Origin: Eisenbergiella tayi
GTDB taxonomy: Bacteria; Bacillota; Clostridia; Lachnospirales; Lachnospiraceae
Direction: 5' to 3'
NCBI RefSeq assembly: GCF_001881565.1
Contig: NZ_MPDJ01000008.1
Span: 1-64,000 of the forward strand
DNA length: 64,000 nucleotides
The position numbers and the translations under genes were made by a program. This document shows positions 53,597-63,254 of this stretch, one piece after another (position 1 is the first letter of the stretch; each line of letters starts with the position of its first letter). Below the pieces are notes generated by a model. That model was given only the letters and a program-made list of their open reading frames with translations, ran no database searches and had not been told where the DNA came from.

Positions 53597-53792
53597 AAAT
53601 GTCAGGTTTGACATGGTTTTTGTAAAGTTTGGAGGATGCAGTGTATTGCGCTGCCGTATTTAGAGGAAAAGATATTTTTTGTACAATATTGGTTCTCCCT
53701 TCTATTCTGTGGTATTATCATAGTAGCAGTTTGTAACTTAAGGAATACACCATATATTGCTATTGTTTTGGCAAAGAAAGAAGGAAAAAAGT

Positions 53793-54749
53793 ATGAATTT
53801 TGGATTATTGGGACCCGGATCGATTGCCAGGAAATTTGCGGATGCATGCCGCCGGACGGAAGGCGTAAAGCTGCTGGCGGTGGCGTCCGGCAGCAGGGAG
53901 AGGGCGGAAGCATTCGCAGCGGAATTCAAGGTGGAAAAAGTGTGCGGAAGCTATGAGGAACTGCTTGCTCTTCCGGAGATAGACGCCGTCTATATTTCCG
54001 TCATCAATTCCCTGCACTATGAAACCGCCAGGAAATGCCTGGAAGCCGGAAAAGCCGTTTTATGTGAAAAGCCTTTCTGCGTTACTGTGTCCCAGACGGA
54101 AGAGCTGATCCGTCTGGCAGAAGAAAAAGGCCTTCTTTTAATGGAAGGTATGTGGACACTTTTCCTTCCCTGTGTCTGCGCGGTGCGTAACTGGGTGAAG
54201 GAGGGACGGATTGGAAGGCTCAAATATCTGGACAGCAGCTTTTCCTTTTATGCTCCTGCGGATCCGGAAAGCCGTCTTTTTTCCGCACCTCACGGCGGCG
54301 GAGCGGCTTTCGATGTGGGAATTTACTGCCTTGCCTTTTCCCTGAGCATGACAGGACAGCTGCCCGATTCCTGCCGGTCAAAGGTGTATGTGGGAGAGAC
54401 CGGTGTGGATGAGATGGGGGCGGCGCTCCTGGGTTTCCCTGACAAAACGGTGGCAAACTGTATGTTCGGCATACAGGGCAAATCGGAGGATTCCGCCCAT
54501 TTATACGGGGATGCCGGCATGATTCACCTGCCCCAGTTCTGGAACTGCCACGAAGCAAAATTATACAATGCCGGGGAGGAACTGCTGGAAACGGTGACTG
54601 ACTCTCAGGAAAACGGCTTTGTCTATGAAATAGAAGCTTTCCGGGATGCCTTTTTACGGGGAGACAGGGAAGTGGAGACCGTCTCCCATCAGCTCACGCT
54701 GGCGTGCGCCAAATTGCTTGAGGAAATACGGAAGGAGGACATAAATTGA
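53793..54749 (+). CDS. Gfo/Idh/MocA-family oxidoreductase
   Basis: 318 aa. The N-terminal Rossmann fold is NFGLLGPGSIARKF; EKPFCV (the catalytic Lys) is present around residue 95, with CHxA-like GIYCLAFS later. These enzymes oxidise or reduce sugars and inositol-type compounds with NAD(P). The ATG 53793 has AAGAAGGA upstream. Its stop overlaps the next gene (TGA/TTG). It probably works with the isomerase encoded there. Confidence 0.88.
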   Translation: MNFGLLGPGSIARKFADACRRTEGVKLLAVASGSRERAEAFAAEFKVEKVCGSYEELLALPEIDAVYISVINSLHYETARKCLEAGKAVLCEKPFCVTVSQTEELIRLAEEKGLLLMEGMWTLFLPCVCAVRNWVKEGRIGRLKYLDSSFSFYAPADPESRLFSAPHGGGAAFDVGIYCLAFSLSMTGQLPDSCRSKVYVGETGVDEMGAALLGFPDKTVANCMFGIQGKSEDSAHLYGDAGMIHLPQFWNCHEAKLYNAGEELLETVTDSQENGFVYEIEAFRDAFLRGDREVETVSHQLTLACAKLLEEIRKEDIN

Positions 54750-55549
54750 AAGGAATAGGAGTTTCATCGTGGACGATCCCCTTCGAAGGGGAAGAATTAT
54801 TCAGATGGGCCAAAGAACAGGGACTTGATACAATCAGCCCCGGATTTGACTATGATGCCTGCCGGACCGAAGACGGTATGCGCAGATGGTGCCGGACCTG
54901 GTCGGAGCTTTCCGAAAAATACGGTATCGCCCTTTCCATCCTCGGGGTAAACACCCTCTGTGAGGTCGGCATGAACCGGAAAGAAAAATGGGAGGAAGTT
55001 AAAAATATTCTGCGGACAGCCGCGGCCGCAGCATCCCGGATGGGAGCCGCAGCCATGCACCTTCCCAGCTTTGTGGACGGAGAAATACAGAATAAGGAAG
55101 AACTGGAGCAGACCATTGTGTGCCTGCAGTATGCCTGTGAGCTGGGAATGCAGTATCAGGTGGAAATTGGCCATGAAGCGGTTTTGTCCGTTCCGGAATA
55201 TGAATATATCCTGGAAAAGGTGGATTCTCCTGCCTTTTACATGCTCTTTGACAACGAAAACCTGTCCCTCAAAGAAATGGATCCGGCCTATATCTACAGC
55301 AGGTTTGCGGATAAATTCCGACATGCCCACCTGAAAAATTCCAATCCTGCCAATGGGTATCCCCAGATCCTTTCGGAAAACAACTGCTTTGGAGGCATCG
55401 GCCGTGTCCTGGAGGAAATGCAGAAAAACGGATTTGCAGGCTGGATCGTCTCAGAGACGGACTATAAAAAAGCGCGCAGTAAGACAGAGGGCACAGGCAT
55501 GCTTCTTTCCGATGTGACATATATAAAAAAATATCTTCAGAAGGAATAA
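54746..55549 (+). CDS. Sugar phosphate isomerase/epimerase
   Basis: 267 aa TIM-barrel of the xylose-isomerase-like AP endonuclease family. Metal-binding acidic and His residues are in QVEIGHEAV, LFDNENL and HAHLKNSNP. It starts at TTG 54746 with GGAAGGAGG upstream and overlaps the preceding dehydrogenase gene. The substrate is not readable; dehydrogenase-isomerase pairs often act in myo-inositol or keto-sugar pathways. Confidence 0.85.
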   Translation: MKGIGVSSWTIPFEGEELFRWAKEQGLDTISPGFDYDACRTEDGMRRWCRTWSELSEKYGIALSILGVNTLCEVGMNRKEKWEEVKNILRTAAAAASRMGAAAMHLPSFVDGEIQNKEELEQTIVCLQYACELGMQYQVEIGHEAVLSVPEYEYILEKVDSPAFYMLFDNENLSLKEMDPAYIYSRFADKFRHAHLKNSNPANGYPQILSENNCFGGIGRVLEEMQKNGFAGWIVSETDYKKARSKTEGTGMLLSDVTYIKKYLQKE

Positions 55550-55565
55550 AAGCGGGCGAAGACAA

Positions 55566-56339
55566 TCAGAAAATACCTTTAAAATAGGCAATTGTCTTTT
55601 CAGCCACCGCCTCATAATCGTACTGATAAGCATCAAAAGATGCCATACCGTCAAAACCGGCATCCCGCAGGGCGGAGATATAGGCGGGTAAATCCATATC
55701 CCCCTCATAAGGAACGAGATGATTATGGACCCCTGTTTTCATATTTTCCAGGTGCGCATGGGCGATCAGACCCTTACAGCGTGCAATGGCATCCATCGGA
55801 TCCGGATCGCACAGAAACACATGCCCGATATCCAGATTGGCCTTTAAAATAGGGGATCCGACTTCCGAAAAGGCCCGGAGCATCAAATCCGTGGAGTCGA
55901 TAACGAAGCCGGGCTCGAATTCCAGCGCAAGCAGAATCCCCATTTCCTGCGCCCGCCGGCAGAGTCTGCCTAAGTCCCTGATTTGCCGTTCCCACTGCTT
56001 TTCAAAAGTTTCTGTTTCTTTTTTTATGGCCCCATTAATAATTAGAAGCGGAGCTTCCATTTCCCCGGCGACGGCAATGGCATCATAAACAAGGCGGAAC
56101 TTTTCTTCGCATTCCGTAAAGTCCACATGTGCGCTGACCGAATAGCCCTTAACCCCGCATGATGCCATAATATCCCTCATACGCCGCCCGAACCCGTCGG
56201 AGAAAAATTCATCCCTTACATGGAAGCCCCGGTCGAAAACCCCGGCCTCGACCCCATCAAAGCCGCATTTCATCAGCCGCCGTATACTTTCTTCATAACT
56301 GCAGGTATCAACCATTTGCGTACGTCCTAATAACAGCAT
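55566..56339 (-). CDS. Sugar phosphate isomerase/epimerase, second copy
   Basis: 257 aa, the same TIM-barrel family (LALEFEPGF, ANLDIGHVFL, HAHLENMKTG). The ATG at 56339 follows AAAAGGAGGGG; the frame is open further but has no better start. It is convergent with the preceding isomerase, with only ~16 nt between the stops. Confidence 0.86.
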   Translation of the reverse strand: MLLLGRTQMVDTCSYEESIRRLMKCGFDGVEAGVFDRGFHVRDEFFSDGFGRRMRDIMASCGVKGYSVSAHVDFTECEEKFRLVYDAIAVAGEMEAPLLIINGAIKKETETFEKQWERQIRDLGRLCRRAQEMGILLALEFEPGFVIDSTDLMLRAFSEVGSPILKANLDIGHVFLCDPDPMDAIARCKGLIAHAHLENMKTGVHNHLVPYEGDMDLPAYISALRDAGFDGMASFDAYQYDYEAVAEKTIAYFKGIF

Positions 56340-56443
56340 ATAAGCCCCTCCTTTTATAACAATGTTCTTCATGAGATTTATTTTCAACATTCCTATTATA
56401 TCATAACAATAAGAAGCAAAAAAGAACCGGAAAAGGAGGAAAA

Positions 56444-56968
56444 ATGATTCAAGACAAAAACGAACCGGAAACAGCGGTAACACAGGGGGCTTCGGAGAAC
56501 GCGGCCGGAATAACAGTATCAGACATCGAAGAGCTTATATCCATCCTCAAAGAAAAGGATACTTCGGCAGCATACAAGGCTTTGCAGGAGCTGGAGAGGA
56601 TATCGGATGAAACAGGGGCGCTATATGGACATACCGCAGAATTCGCGGATATGATAAAGAGCGATAAATATGTGCTCAGGGTCCGCGGCATCCGGCTTTT
56701 CTGCAGGCAGGCCAGATGGGATAAGGATTACATCCTCGATGAAAATATCGACGAGGCGCTGCTCATTCTGAAGGATGAAAAGCCGACTGCAGTCAGACAG
56801 GCCCTTGCGGCGCTGTTGGAAATCGTGGCGTATAAGCCGGAATTAAGAGAAACGGTAAAAGAAGCGGTATCTGATTTGAATTATCTGAAATACAAGGAAA
56901 CCATGCACAGCCTGATCGCGAAGGATATTCAGGATGTGCTTGACAGGATCAAGGCGGCGGAAGAGTAA
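56444..56968 (+). CDS. HEAT-repeat-like protein, 174 aa
   Basis: Helical repeats (YKALQELERI, VRGIRLFCRQARW, AVRQALAALLEIVAYKPEL) resemble HEAT/armadillo units. No enzyme motif. AAAAGGAGG precedes ATG 56444. It is 39 nt upstream of a glycosidase gene and probably in one operon; possibly an adaptor. Confidence 0.7.
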   Translation: MIQDKNEPETAVTQGASENAAGITVSDIEELISILKEKDTSAAYKALQELERISDETGALYGHTAEFADMIKSDKYVLRVRGIRLFCRQARWDKDYILDENIDEALLILKDEKPTAVRQALAALLEIVAYKPELRETVKEAVSDLNYLKYKETMHSLIAKDIQDVLDRIKAAEE

Positions 56969-57007
56969 AAAAACCGGCTGCCGGAAGTGTTTAAGGGAGG
57001 GTAACAT

Positions 57008-58684
57008 ATGCGTCATTCCTATTTATCAGTCTTGGGAAAGCCGTTTTTTTCCATCGGAGGGCAGGTACATAATTCCTCTGCCTATCCCATCGGGAGAAAA
57101 GGGAACCCGCAGTATGAAGAGGACAGTGAACGATCCTTTGAGAGCGTTAAGGCAATCGGCGGCAATACCATTGCGGTGCCGATCTGCTGGGATGCCTTTG
57201 AGCCGGAGGAAGGGGCCTATAATGCCGGCTATGTGCATACGGTGATAGATAACATACGCCGCCACGGCCTGCACGGGACTCTGCTCTGGTTCGGAACCTG
57301 GAAAAACGGGCAGATGGAATATACACCGTCCTGGGTTAAAAAGGATCGGGAACGTTTTCCCCGGGTGCTTTGTAAGGACGGAACGCAGACAACGGTGCTT
57401 TCTCCCCACAGCCGCAGGAATCTGGAGCAGGATGCCAAAGCGTTCCGTGCGTTCATGGAGATTCTCAGAGAATATGATGGGAAACAGGGAACCATTCTTG
57501 CCGTTCAGGTGGAAAATGAGCCCGGTTTCTATGCTCCCACAAGGCGTGATTTCAGCGAGGCGGGAACCGAAGCCTTTGAGGCGCAGGTGCCGGAAGAGAT
57601 CAGACAGCTTGCCCGGACGGATTGCGGAGCCATCCATCAAAGCTGGGTGAAAAACGGCAGCAGGGAACAGGGGAACTGGAAGGAAATGTTCGGTTCCTTT
57701 GGGGCTGAATTGTGTTCGGCGTGGGCCGTAGCCAGGTATATTGATGAAATAGCGGCCGGAGGGAAAGAAATCTACGATATTTTCATGTATACCAATGTAT
57801 GGATGGATCGCAACAGTGATTACGGCTGGAACCTGGCCGGACTGGAATACCCCTGCGGCGGCGCAGTTTCCAAGTGCCTTCCGTTATGGCATTGCGCCTG
57901 CGGCCATCTGGACGCCGTCTGCCCTGATATCTACGAACAGAATCCGGATGCGGTCAGGAAAGCATATGGGATATATGAAAAGGAAGAGCAGGGCTGGCCG
58001 CTCTATGTACCGGAATCCGGTCTGACCAGTGTGAATGCGGCCTGTATGTTTGATGCCGTGGGAAGGCATAACGCCATAGGCTATCATGTTTTCGGTATAG
58101 AAAGCTGTCTGGATTCGGATGGAAAGCTGAAGGAATCCGCGGAGCCTGTCATGCATTCCTTCGCCATGCTCACAGCGGCGTCCGGGTTGCTTCTGCCGGG
58201 AAGCGGCGTACAGGAGCGTTACAGCTTCTTCCAGAGTATGGGGCAGGACTCCGCGTTTATGGAAATCGGACGGCGCAGGTGCCGGATTTCCTATGCGGGG
58301 GTGGGCGCGGACTATGCCGGCTGGGTTCCGTTCGACTATCATCATGGTAAAGAAAGCGGCGGGGATGCGTTCCGGGTGCCTGTAAGCCTTAACGAGGAAA
58401 CGGCAAGAGGGCTGCTGTTCCGGATGAGCGAGGACGAATTTTATCTGGTGGGACATAAGGTGAGGCTGTTTTTTACCGGAGAAGAGCCGGAAGACGGTTC
58501 CATCCCTGTCAGCTGGATGAACGGGCAGCATCTGGCGCACAGCATGGAATTCCTGTGTCTGGAGGAAGGACATTTCGAAGAGGGGAAATTTGTGACGGAC
58601 AGGGTGCGTTCCGGGGATGAAGCGAGACATGGTATCTGGGCTCAGTATGACTGCGGTGTGGTACATTTTATCCTGGGGAAATAA
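57008..58684 (+). CDS. GH35/GH42-like beta-glycosidase (DUF5597)
   Basis: 558 aa TIM barrel. Acid/base Glu in VQVENEPG and probable nucleophile Glu in YVPESG give the two catalytic acids of clan A, as in GH35/GH42 beta-galactosidases. The C-terminal ~200 aa form beta domains similar to DUF5597. No signal peptide, so it is intracellular. AAGGGAGGG precedes ATG 57008. The substrate is probably a beta-galactoside, by family only. Confidence 0.82.
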   Translation: MRHSYLSVLGKPFFSIGGQVHNSSAYPIGRKGNPQYEEDSERSFESVKAIGGNTIAVPICWDAFEPEEGAYNAGYVHTVIDNIRRHGLHGTLLWFGTWKNGQMEYTPSWVKKDRERFPRVLCKDGTQTTVLSPHSRRNLEQDAKAFRAFMEILREYDGKQGTILAVQVENEPGFYAPTRRDFSEAGTEAFEAQVPEEIRQLARTDCGAIHQSWVKNGSREQGNWKEMFGSFGAELCSAWAVARYIDEIAAGGKEIYDIFMYTNVWMDRNSDYGWNLAGLEYPCGGAVSKCLPLWHCACGHLDAVCPDIYEQNPDAVRKAYGIYEKEEQGWPLYVPESGLTSVNAACMFDAVGRHNAIGYHVFGIESCLDSDGKLKESAEPVMHSFAMLTAASGLLLPGSGVQERYSFFQSMGQDSAFMEIGRRRCRISYAGVGADYAGWVPFDYHHGKESGGDAFRVPVSLNEETARGLLFRMSEDEFYLVGHKVRLFFTGEEPEDGSIPVSWMNGQHLAHSMEFLCLEEGHFEEGKFVTDRVRSGDEARHGIWAQYDCGVVHFILGK

Positions 58685-58718
58685 GCTGCGCGTTTTCGGC
58701 GCTGCAGCTTTAAAGAGC

Positions 58719-58765
58719 AATGGCCGGGGCATCCTCAGTAAGAGGAAAGCCCCGGCCATTGTCAG
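58719..58765. terminator. Strong terminator, glycosidase/GH51
   Basis: AATGGCCGGGGC (58719-58730) pairs with GCCCCGGCCATT (58749-58760), with ATCCTC/GAGGA inner pairing. It separates the convergent glycosidase and GH51 genes. The T-run is modest. Confidence 0.7.
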
Positions 58766-58799
58766 CTTTTGCTGGGAAAAGGAAATTGTGATAAAGCCG

Positions 58800-60305
58800 T
58801 TAAGGCACCAGCTGTATCACATTTACAGAATGCGGTTCCACAGAGATTTCCATATTCTCACGGAACATGCCAAGTTCTTCCTTGCGGATGGAAACCTCAG
58901 TCCTGTCCACATCATTATAGGAATCCGGGCTGCTTCCGTTCAGCCGGTAAATCACAACGTTCATACCTTCGAAAGCTGTGGACAGACGGATATCTGCACT
59001 GTCGGAAGGATGTTTGTTGACGGCCGCAAGGGCGGTTCCCGCGCGGTCCGACCAGGTGGTGGCGAGCAAATCCAGGGTTTCCACGTCAGTTTCCTGCCCG
59101 TTTTTGCCGGTGACATGCATACAGGGGACAGAATCAGGCGTCCACAGATCCACAACAGTATCGCCCAGGTAATTTACATATAAATCAAACACATGATAGG
59201 TGCTGCGAAGGACAATGCCCTCCGGATAGCTGTAAATGCATCCTCTGGTATTCAGTATGGGCGCGAAGTTGGCCATCCCCACGATATCGCAGTTCCGGTT
59301 CATGGCGCTTAAGAAGCAGGCTGTGAATACGGCGTCTGCCATGGTATACATGCTGTTGTCATCGTTTTTGTCCCTGGGAGTGATATAGTCCTCTTTTCCG
59401 GTGCCCTGCCGGACGGTATGTACATTGGGGTGGTGCCAGCTTCTTAAGTTCCATTCATCAAAGGCGATGCGGATTTTTTTATCCAGCTTCATGGCGGCCA
59501 GCATGCCTCTCACCTCGTCCATGGAATGATCGATATGGTCGGTATAGGCCATACATTGCTCGTAGGTGGCCGGCTCATTTTTTTCCGCCATCATATCCCA
59601 GTATTCGTGAATGGATATCCAGTCCAGGAACTGTCCGCAGTTTTTCAGCAGATTCATATTCCAGTCCAAATCGGAGAGGGCGGCAGCGGATAATTCGGCC
59701 CGGGGATCCACATGCTTCATCATCTTGGCGGATTCCTTTACAAGCCTTCCCCATTCGTCGGCAGATTTGGCGCCGATTTCCCAGAAGCCGTAGTTCTCGT
59801 TCCCGATACTCCAGTATTTTACCTCGTAAGGCAGGGGACTGCCGTTTTCGATGCGCCATTTGGCGTATTTCCCTTCGGATTCCAGGTTGCAGTATTCCAC
59901 CCAGTCGCTCATTTCTTCCGCGCTTCCTGTCCCGGCATTGGTGCAGATATAAGGCTCACAGCCAATTTTCCTGCACATTTTGATGTATTCATCCGTGCCG
60001 AAGGTGTTGGGATCCTCCACGCGCCATGCCTTGTCAAAGAAGGGCTGACGTTTTTTCCCGACTCCGTCCTTCCAGTGGTAGGAGGATACAAAACAGCCGC
60101 CCGGCCAGCGCAGAACAGGCACCTTTATCTGCCGCATGGCTGATAAAATGTCGCCGCGCAGTCCGTCTTCATCGGATAAAGGGTTCTGCGGATCGTATAT
60201 TCCGTTATAAATCTGTCTGTGAAAATGCTCGATGAAATGGCCGTAAAGCATGGGGCTTCTCCGGCCCTTTATTCTTTTTTCATTTACCTGAATGGATATT
60301 GCCAT
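58800..60305 (-). CDS. GH51 alpha-L-arabinofuranosidase
   Basis: 501 aa, the usual length. The start MLYGHFIEHFHRQIYNGI and VLRWPGGCFVSSYHWKDG are canonical. Acid/base Glu in SIGNENYGFW and nucleophile Glu in IAFDEWNL. Intracellular; it removes L-arabinose from imported arabino-oligosaccharides. GGAGGATGAT precedes the ATG. The AraC regulator upstream on the same strand probably controls it. Confidence 0.94.
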   Translation of the reverse strand: MAISIQVNEKRIKGRRSPMLYGHFIEHFHRQIYNGIYDPQNPLSDEDGLRGDILSAMRQIKVPVLRWPGGCFVSSYHWKDGVGKKRQPFFDKAWRVEDPNTFGTDEYIKMCRKIGCEPYICTNAGTGSAEEMSDWVEYCNLESEGKYAKWRIENGSPLPYEVKYWSIGNENYGFWEIGAKSADEWGRLVKESAKMMKHVDPRAELSAAALSDLDWNMNLLKNCGQFLDWISIHEYWDMMAEKNEPATYEQCMAYTDHIDHSMDEVRGMLAAMKLDKKIRIAFDEWNLRSWHHPNVHTVRQGTGKEDYITPRDKNDDNSMYTMADAVFTACFLSAMNRNCDIVGMANFAPILNTRGCIYSYPEGIVLRSTYHVFDLYVNYLGDTVVDLWTPDSVPCMHVTGKNGQETDVETLDLLATTWSDRAGTALAAVNKHPSDSADIRLSTAFEGMNVVIYRLNGSSPDSYNDVDRTEVSIRKEELGMFRENMEISVEPHSVNVIQLVP

Positions 60306-60443
60306 ATTCGTATCATCCTCCTTTTGCCGTTTGCGGTATCTTGTTTAAAGGGGTACCACTGAAACATAATACATGTCTATCTTAATAAATAGCACGGACG
60401 AAGAAAATAGTATATAACAAATATGGTATTTTTGTCGTATATC

Positions 60444-61625
60444 TCAGATCCCGGAAAATTGATTTCTGTACTGACTGGGTGTCTGTCCGGTTTCTTCTTT
60501 AAAACAATGGCTGAAATGGCTTTGGGAGCAGAAGGCCAGCTGGTTTGCGATTTCATCCATTTTAGCATCGGAATATTTCAGCATATATTCTGCCTGGCGT
60601 ACTTTTTCCCTCCGTATGTAATGCTGCAGGGTGATACCCTCGCAGCGGCTGAACAGCTGGGAAAGATAGTCCTTATGCAAACCCACATAACGGCTGATTT
60701 CCTCTATACCGATGCTGGAATGGAGATGCCGGTAGACATATTCCTTTGCCAGATCCACATATTTATTTTTGCTGTTGGATTTTTGCAGTGCCTGGACACT
60801 TTCGGCAAACTCTTCCTCGAACCGGCGGGCGGCGGAGCGGATCTGCAGGATGTCGTTCATCCGTTCCGTACGGATAATGAAGCTGTCGGCCATGGAAAAG
60901 GCCAGTTCCGGCAGCAGCCCTCCGCGGATCGCGGCTCTGGAGGCTAAGACAATCACGATGATGGCGATGTTTTTCTCCTGCCTCAAAGGCGTGTCGGCCA
61001 CCCTTCCCAGCCTGCCCACCCAGACCTCTTCCTGACATTTTTTCAGCTGTTCCGGGCTGCCGTCCTCTATGCTCTTTAATTTTCTTGCCTCGTGGCTGTA
61101 AGGATTATGCGGAATTTCAGATTCCCGGGTGGAAAAAACAAGGCTGTTGAGCTCTTTCCTTGCCAGGTCAAGCTCATCTGCGGGAAAGCCGTGATAGCTG
61201 CATAATTCCGTCATGCTGATTTCCCTGCCCGTTACGGAATGATACAGGAGAAGGATTCCGTTCAGAAAGGTATTCTCCTCACAGAAGGGCAGCTTCAGCG
61301 GCGATACCTGAATCCCGTGTGCGGCAGCCATTTGGGAAGCCATATCATGTGATTCACGGATGATGCGGACAGGACCGGCCAGCAGGCTCGTCCTGTCGGG
61401 AAGGCTCAGCCTGGCATAATAGATATAGGTATTTTCACAGAAAATATCCGGCAGGGGAAGCGCTTCCCTGTCTAAACATGCGCGGAGAAAAGAAGGATCC
61501 GTACAGAAAGGATCCTCGTTTTCCGGAAGATTTCCGAATCGTTCCAGCAGATGCCCGGTATCATCAGCCAGGCGTATTTCACAGTGAATGATGTTTATGA
61601 TCCGTTCTATCGTATATTTTTCCAT
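60444..61625 (-). CDS. AraC-family regulator, YesN-like
   Basis: 393 aa. A long N-terminal sensor part with no recognisable fold, then two HTH motifs at the C-terminus (SIGIEEISRYVGLHKDYLSQ, MDEIANQLAFCSQSHFSHCF) and the ending PSQYRNQF. It lies ~140 nt upstream of the GH51 gene on the same strand. No good ribosome binding site precedes ATG 61625; a GGGAGGG lies 30 nt upstream before a small hairpin (ATGCC/GGCAT). Confidence 0.88.
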   Translation of the reverse strand: MEKYTIERIINIIHCEIRLADDTGHLLERFGNLPENEDPFCTDPSFLRACLDREALPLPDIFCENTYIYYARLSLPDRTSLLAGPVRIIRESHDMASQMAAAHGIQVSPLKLPFCEENTFLNGILLLYHSVTGREISMTELCSYHGFPADELDLARKELNSLVFSTRESEIPHNPYSHEARKLKSIEDGSPEQLKKCQEEVWVGRLGRVADTPLRQEKNIAIIVIVLASRAAIRGGLLPELAFSMADSFIIRTERMNDILQIRSAARRFEEEFAESVQALQKSNSKNKYVDLAKEYVYRHLHSSIGIEEISRYVGLHKDYLSQLFSRCEGITLQHYIRREKVRQAEYMLKYSDAKMDEIANQLAFCSQSHFSHCFKEETGQTPSQYRNQFSGI

Positions 61626-61747
61626 GGTTCTTAAAATTGATGCCTAAATGGCATCCCTCCCGTAACTTTCAGTTGAAAAGGCCGGTAAACAGCCCTTTAA
61701 GAGGAGTTTAGCATGCAGCGAAAGCAGGGTCAATGGAAAGAGCTTTT

Positions 61748-63130
61748 TCATGTTAAGGAGCCATTTTCGGCAGCTTCATCCGGGAAACAACATACTGCCG
61801 GCTGCATACTCCGGTTCCAGCGGAGGCTGAAAAAAATACCGGCTGTGAGGGAGAATACCAGTGTTGCCGCGCCGGCAAAGGCAATACCGTACAGTCCGAA
61901 GAAGTGTTCCATAAGCAGCAGCACCGGCAGGTAGAACAGACCTTTGTCCAGCAGGGCCACAAGGGTTGCATAGGAGGCTTTTCCCGTGGACTGTAAAAAG
62001 GTCTGGCACAGCTGGTATATCCCGTAAAAAGGCCCTGTGATGATGGAGGCGATCACCATGACCTGTCCATAGGAAATCACCTGTCTGTTGTTAATGAAGA
62101 CGGCGATGATATGGTTTCTGGCATAGAAGCATATGAGAGTCAGGACGGTTCCCATTACGGCTGTAAAAATTCCTGTATTGCGGATAATGAGGTTCATCCT
62201 TTCCCGGCTGCCGCGTCCGCAGTTAAAGGAGATAGCGGGCTGCATTCCCATACAGATTCCCATGGCGAGCATGGAAAGAAGCATGCCGATTTTCCCTGCC
62301 ACTCCCTGGGCTGCCAGCGCGGCTGCGCCGTAGCCTATCATCATCCGGTTGGAAATCATGGAGGATATGCTCATCAGCAGCGTGCTGCAGGCAAGGGGGA
62401 GGCCCAGTGACAAAACCGGCAGCAGGATTTCCTTTTTCAGGGAAAAATAACGGAGGTGCAGGGAAAAGGCGGGCTGTTTTTTCAGAATATAGAAGAGCAG
62501 ATAGCAGCAGCTTATGGCGTTCCCGAGAACCGTTGCCAGGGCGGCGCCTGCCACATCCCAGGAAAAAACAAAAATAAACAGAGCATCCAGAGCGATATTG
62601 GAAAGGGTGCCGAGCCCGTTGGCGATCATGGATTCCTTTGCCGCCCCGTCCGCCCGGATGATATTGGCAAATACATTATTAAAAAGAATGACAGGCGCGC
62701 CCAGGGCGATAATGCGCAGATAGCCGCAGGTGTGGGAAAGGGTAGCCGAATCAGCGCCCAGGGCCAGGGATATGGGCGTAAGAAAAATCAGGACAAACGT
62801 CAGGAACAGGAACCCAATAACCAGGGAACCGTAACAGCAGAGACTGGTATAGGCTTTGATCCGGCTGTTTTCCTGTTTCCCAAGAGCAAGGGAAACGGCA
62901 GTACAGCCGCCGCTGCCCAAAAGAGTGCCCAGGCCCGAAAGGATGGAGAACAGCGGGGCGCACAGGGAAATGGCCGCTATTTTAACGGGATCGCCAGTCT
63001 GTCCGATAAAGAAAGTGTCCGCCATGTTATAAACCACCATGACAAGCATGATCAGTATGGTGGGCAGGCACAGATTCAGCAGCAGCTTTCCGAAGGATGC
63101 CTCTTCCAGCATTTTCCGGTTCTTTTCCAT
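61748..63130 (-). CDS. MATE-family efflux transporter
   Basis: 460 aa with twelve predicted membrane helices, starting LPTILIMLVMVVYNMADTFFIG, and with GxxxxxxS-type MATE blocks in both halves. It exports drugs or metabolites by cation antiport. AAAGGAGG precedes the ATG. Divergent from a TetR regulator. Confidence 0.93.
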   Translation of the reverse strand: MEKNRKMLEEASFGKLLLNLCLPTILIMLVMVVYNMADTFFIGQTGDPVKIAAISLCAPLFSILSGLGTLLGSGGCTAVSLALGKQENSRIKAYTSLCCYGSLVIGFLFLTFVLIFLTPISLALGADSATLSHTCGYLRIIALGAPVILFNNVFANIIRADGAAKESMIANGLGTLSNIALDALFIFVFSWDVAGAALATVLGNAISCCYLLFYILKKQPAFSLHLRYFSLKKEILLPVLSLGLPLACSTLLMSISSMISNRMMIGYGAAALAAQGVAGKIGMLLSMLAMGICMGMQPAISFNCGRGSRERMNLIIRNTGIFTAVMGTVLTLICFYARNHIIAVFINNRQVISYGQVMVIASIITGPFYGIYQLCQTFLQSTGKASYATLVALLDKGLFYLPVLLLMEHFFGLYGIAFAGAATLVFSLTAGIFFSLRWNRSMQPAVCCFPDEAAENGSLT

Positions 63131-63158
63131 AACAAAATTCCTCCTTTAAAACATCACT

Positions 63159-63186
63159 TGTAGATTTAATATGATTTCAGTATAAT
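63159..63186 (+). promoter_or_regulatory. tetR-side promoter
   Basis: TTGTAG (63159-63164), a 16-bp spacer and TATAAT (63181-63186). Confidence 0.55.
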
Positions 63187-63218
63187 GAATGTAGGAGCAA
63201 AGAACAACCGTCAATATA

Positions 63219-63232
63219 TCTACGGATGTAGA
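63219..63232. promoter_or_regulatory. TetR operator candidate TCTACGGATGTAGA
   Basis: An inverted repeat (TCTAC/GTAGA) between the divergent MATE and tetR genes. GTAGA-type halves also occur near 63161 and 63190. Confidence 0.5.
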
Positions 63233-63254
63233 AATAATAAAAAGGGGTGTTTGT

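Noticed and set aside
60423..61640. Plus-strand open frames antisense to the AraC gene
   Set aside because: The minus strand carries two clear HTH motifs and the PSQYR ending.
62111..63163. Plus-strand frames across the MATE gene
   Set aside because: They are antisense to twelve predicted membrane helices and have repetitive Gly/Gln-rich composition.
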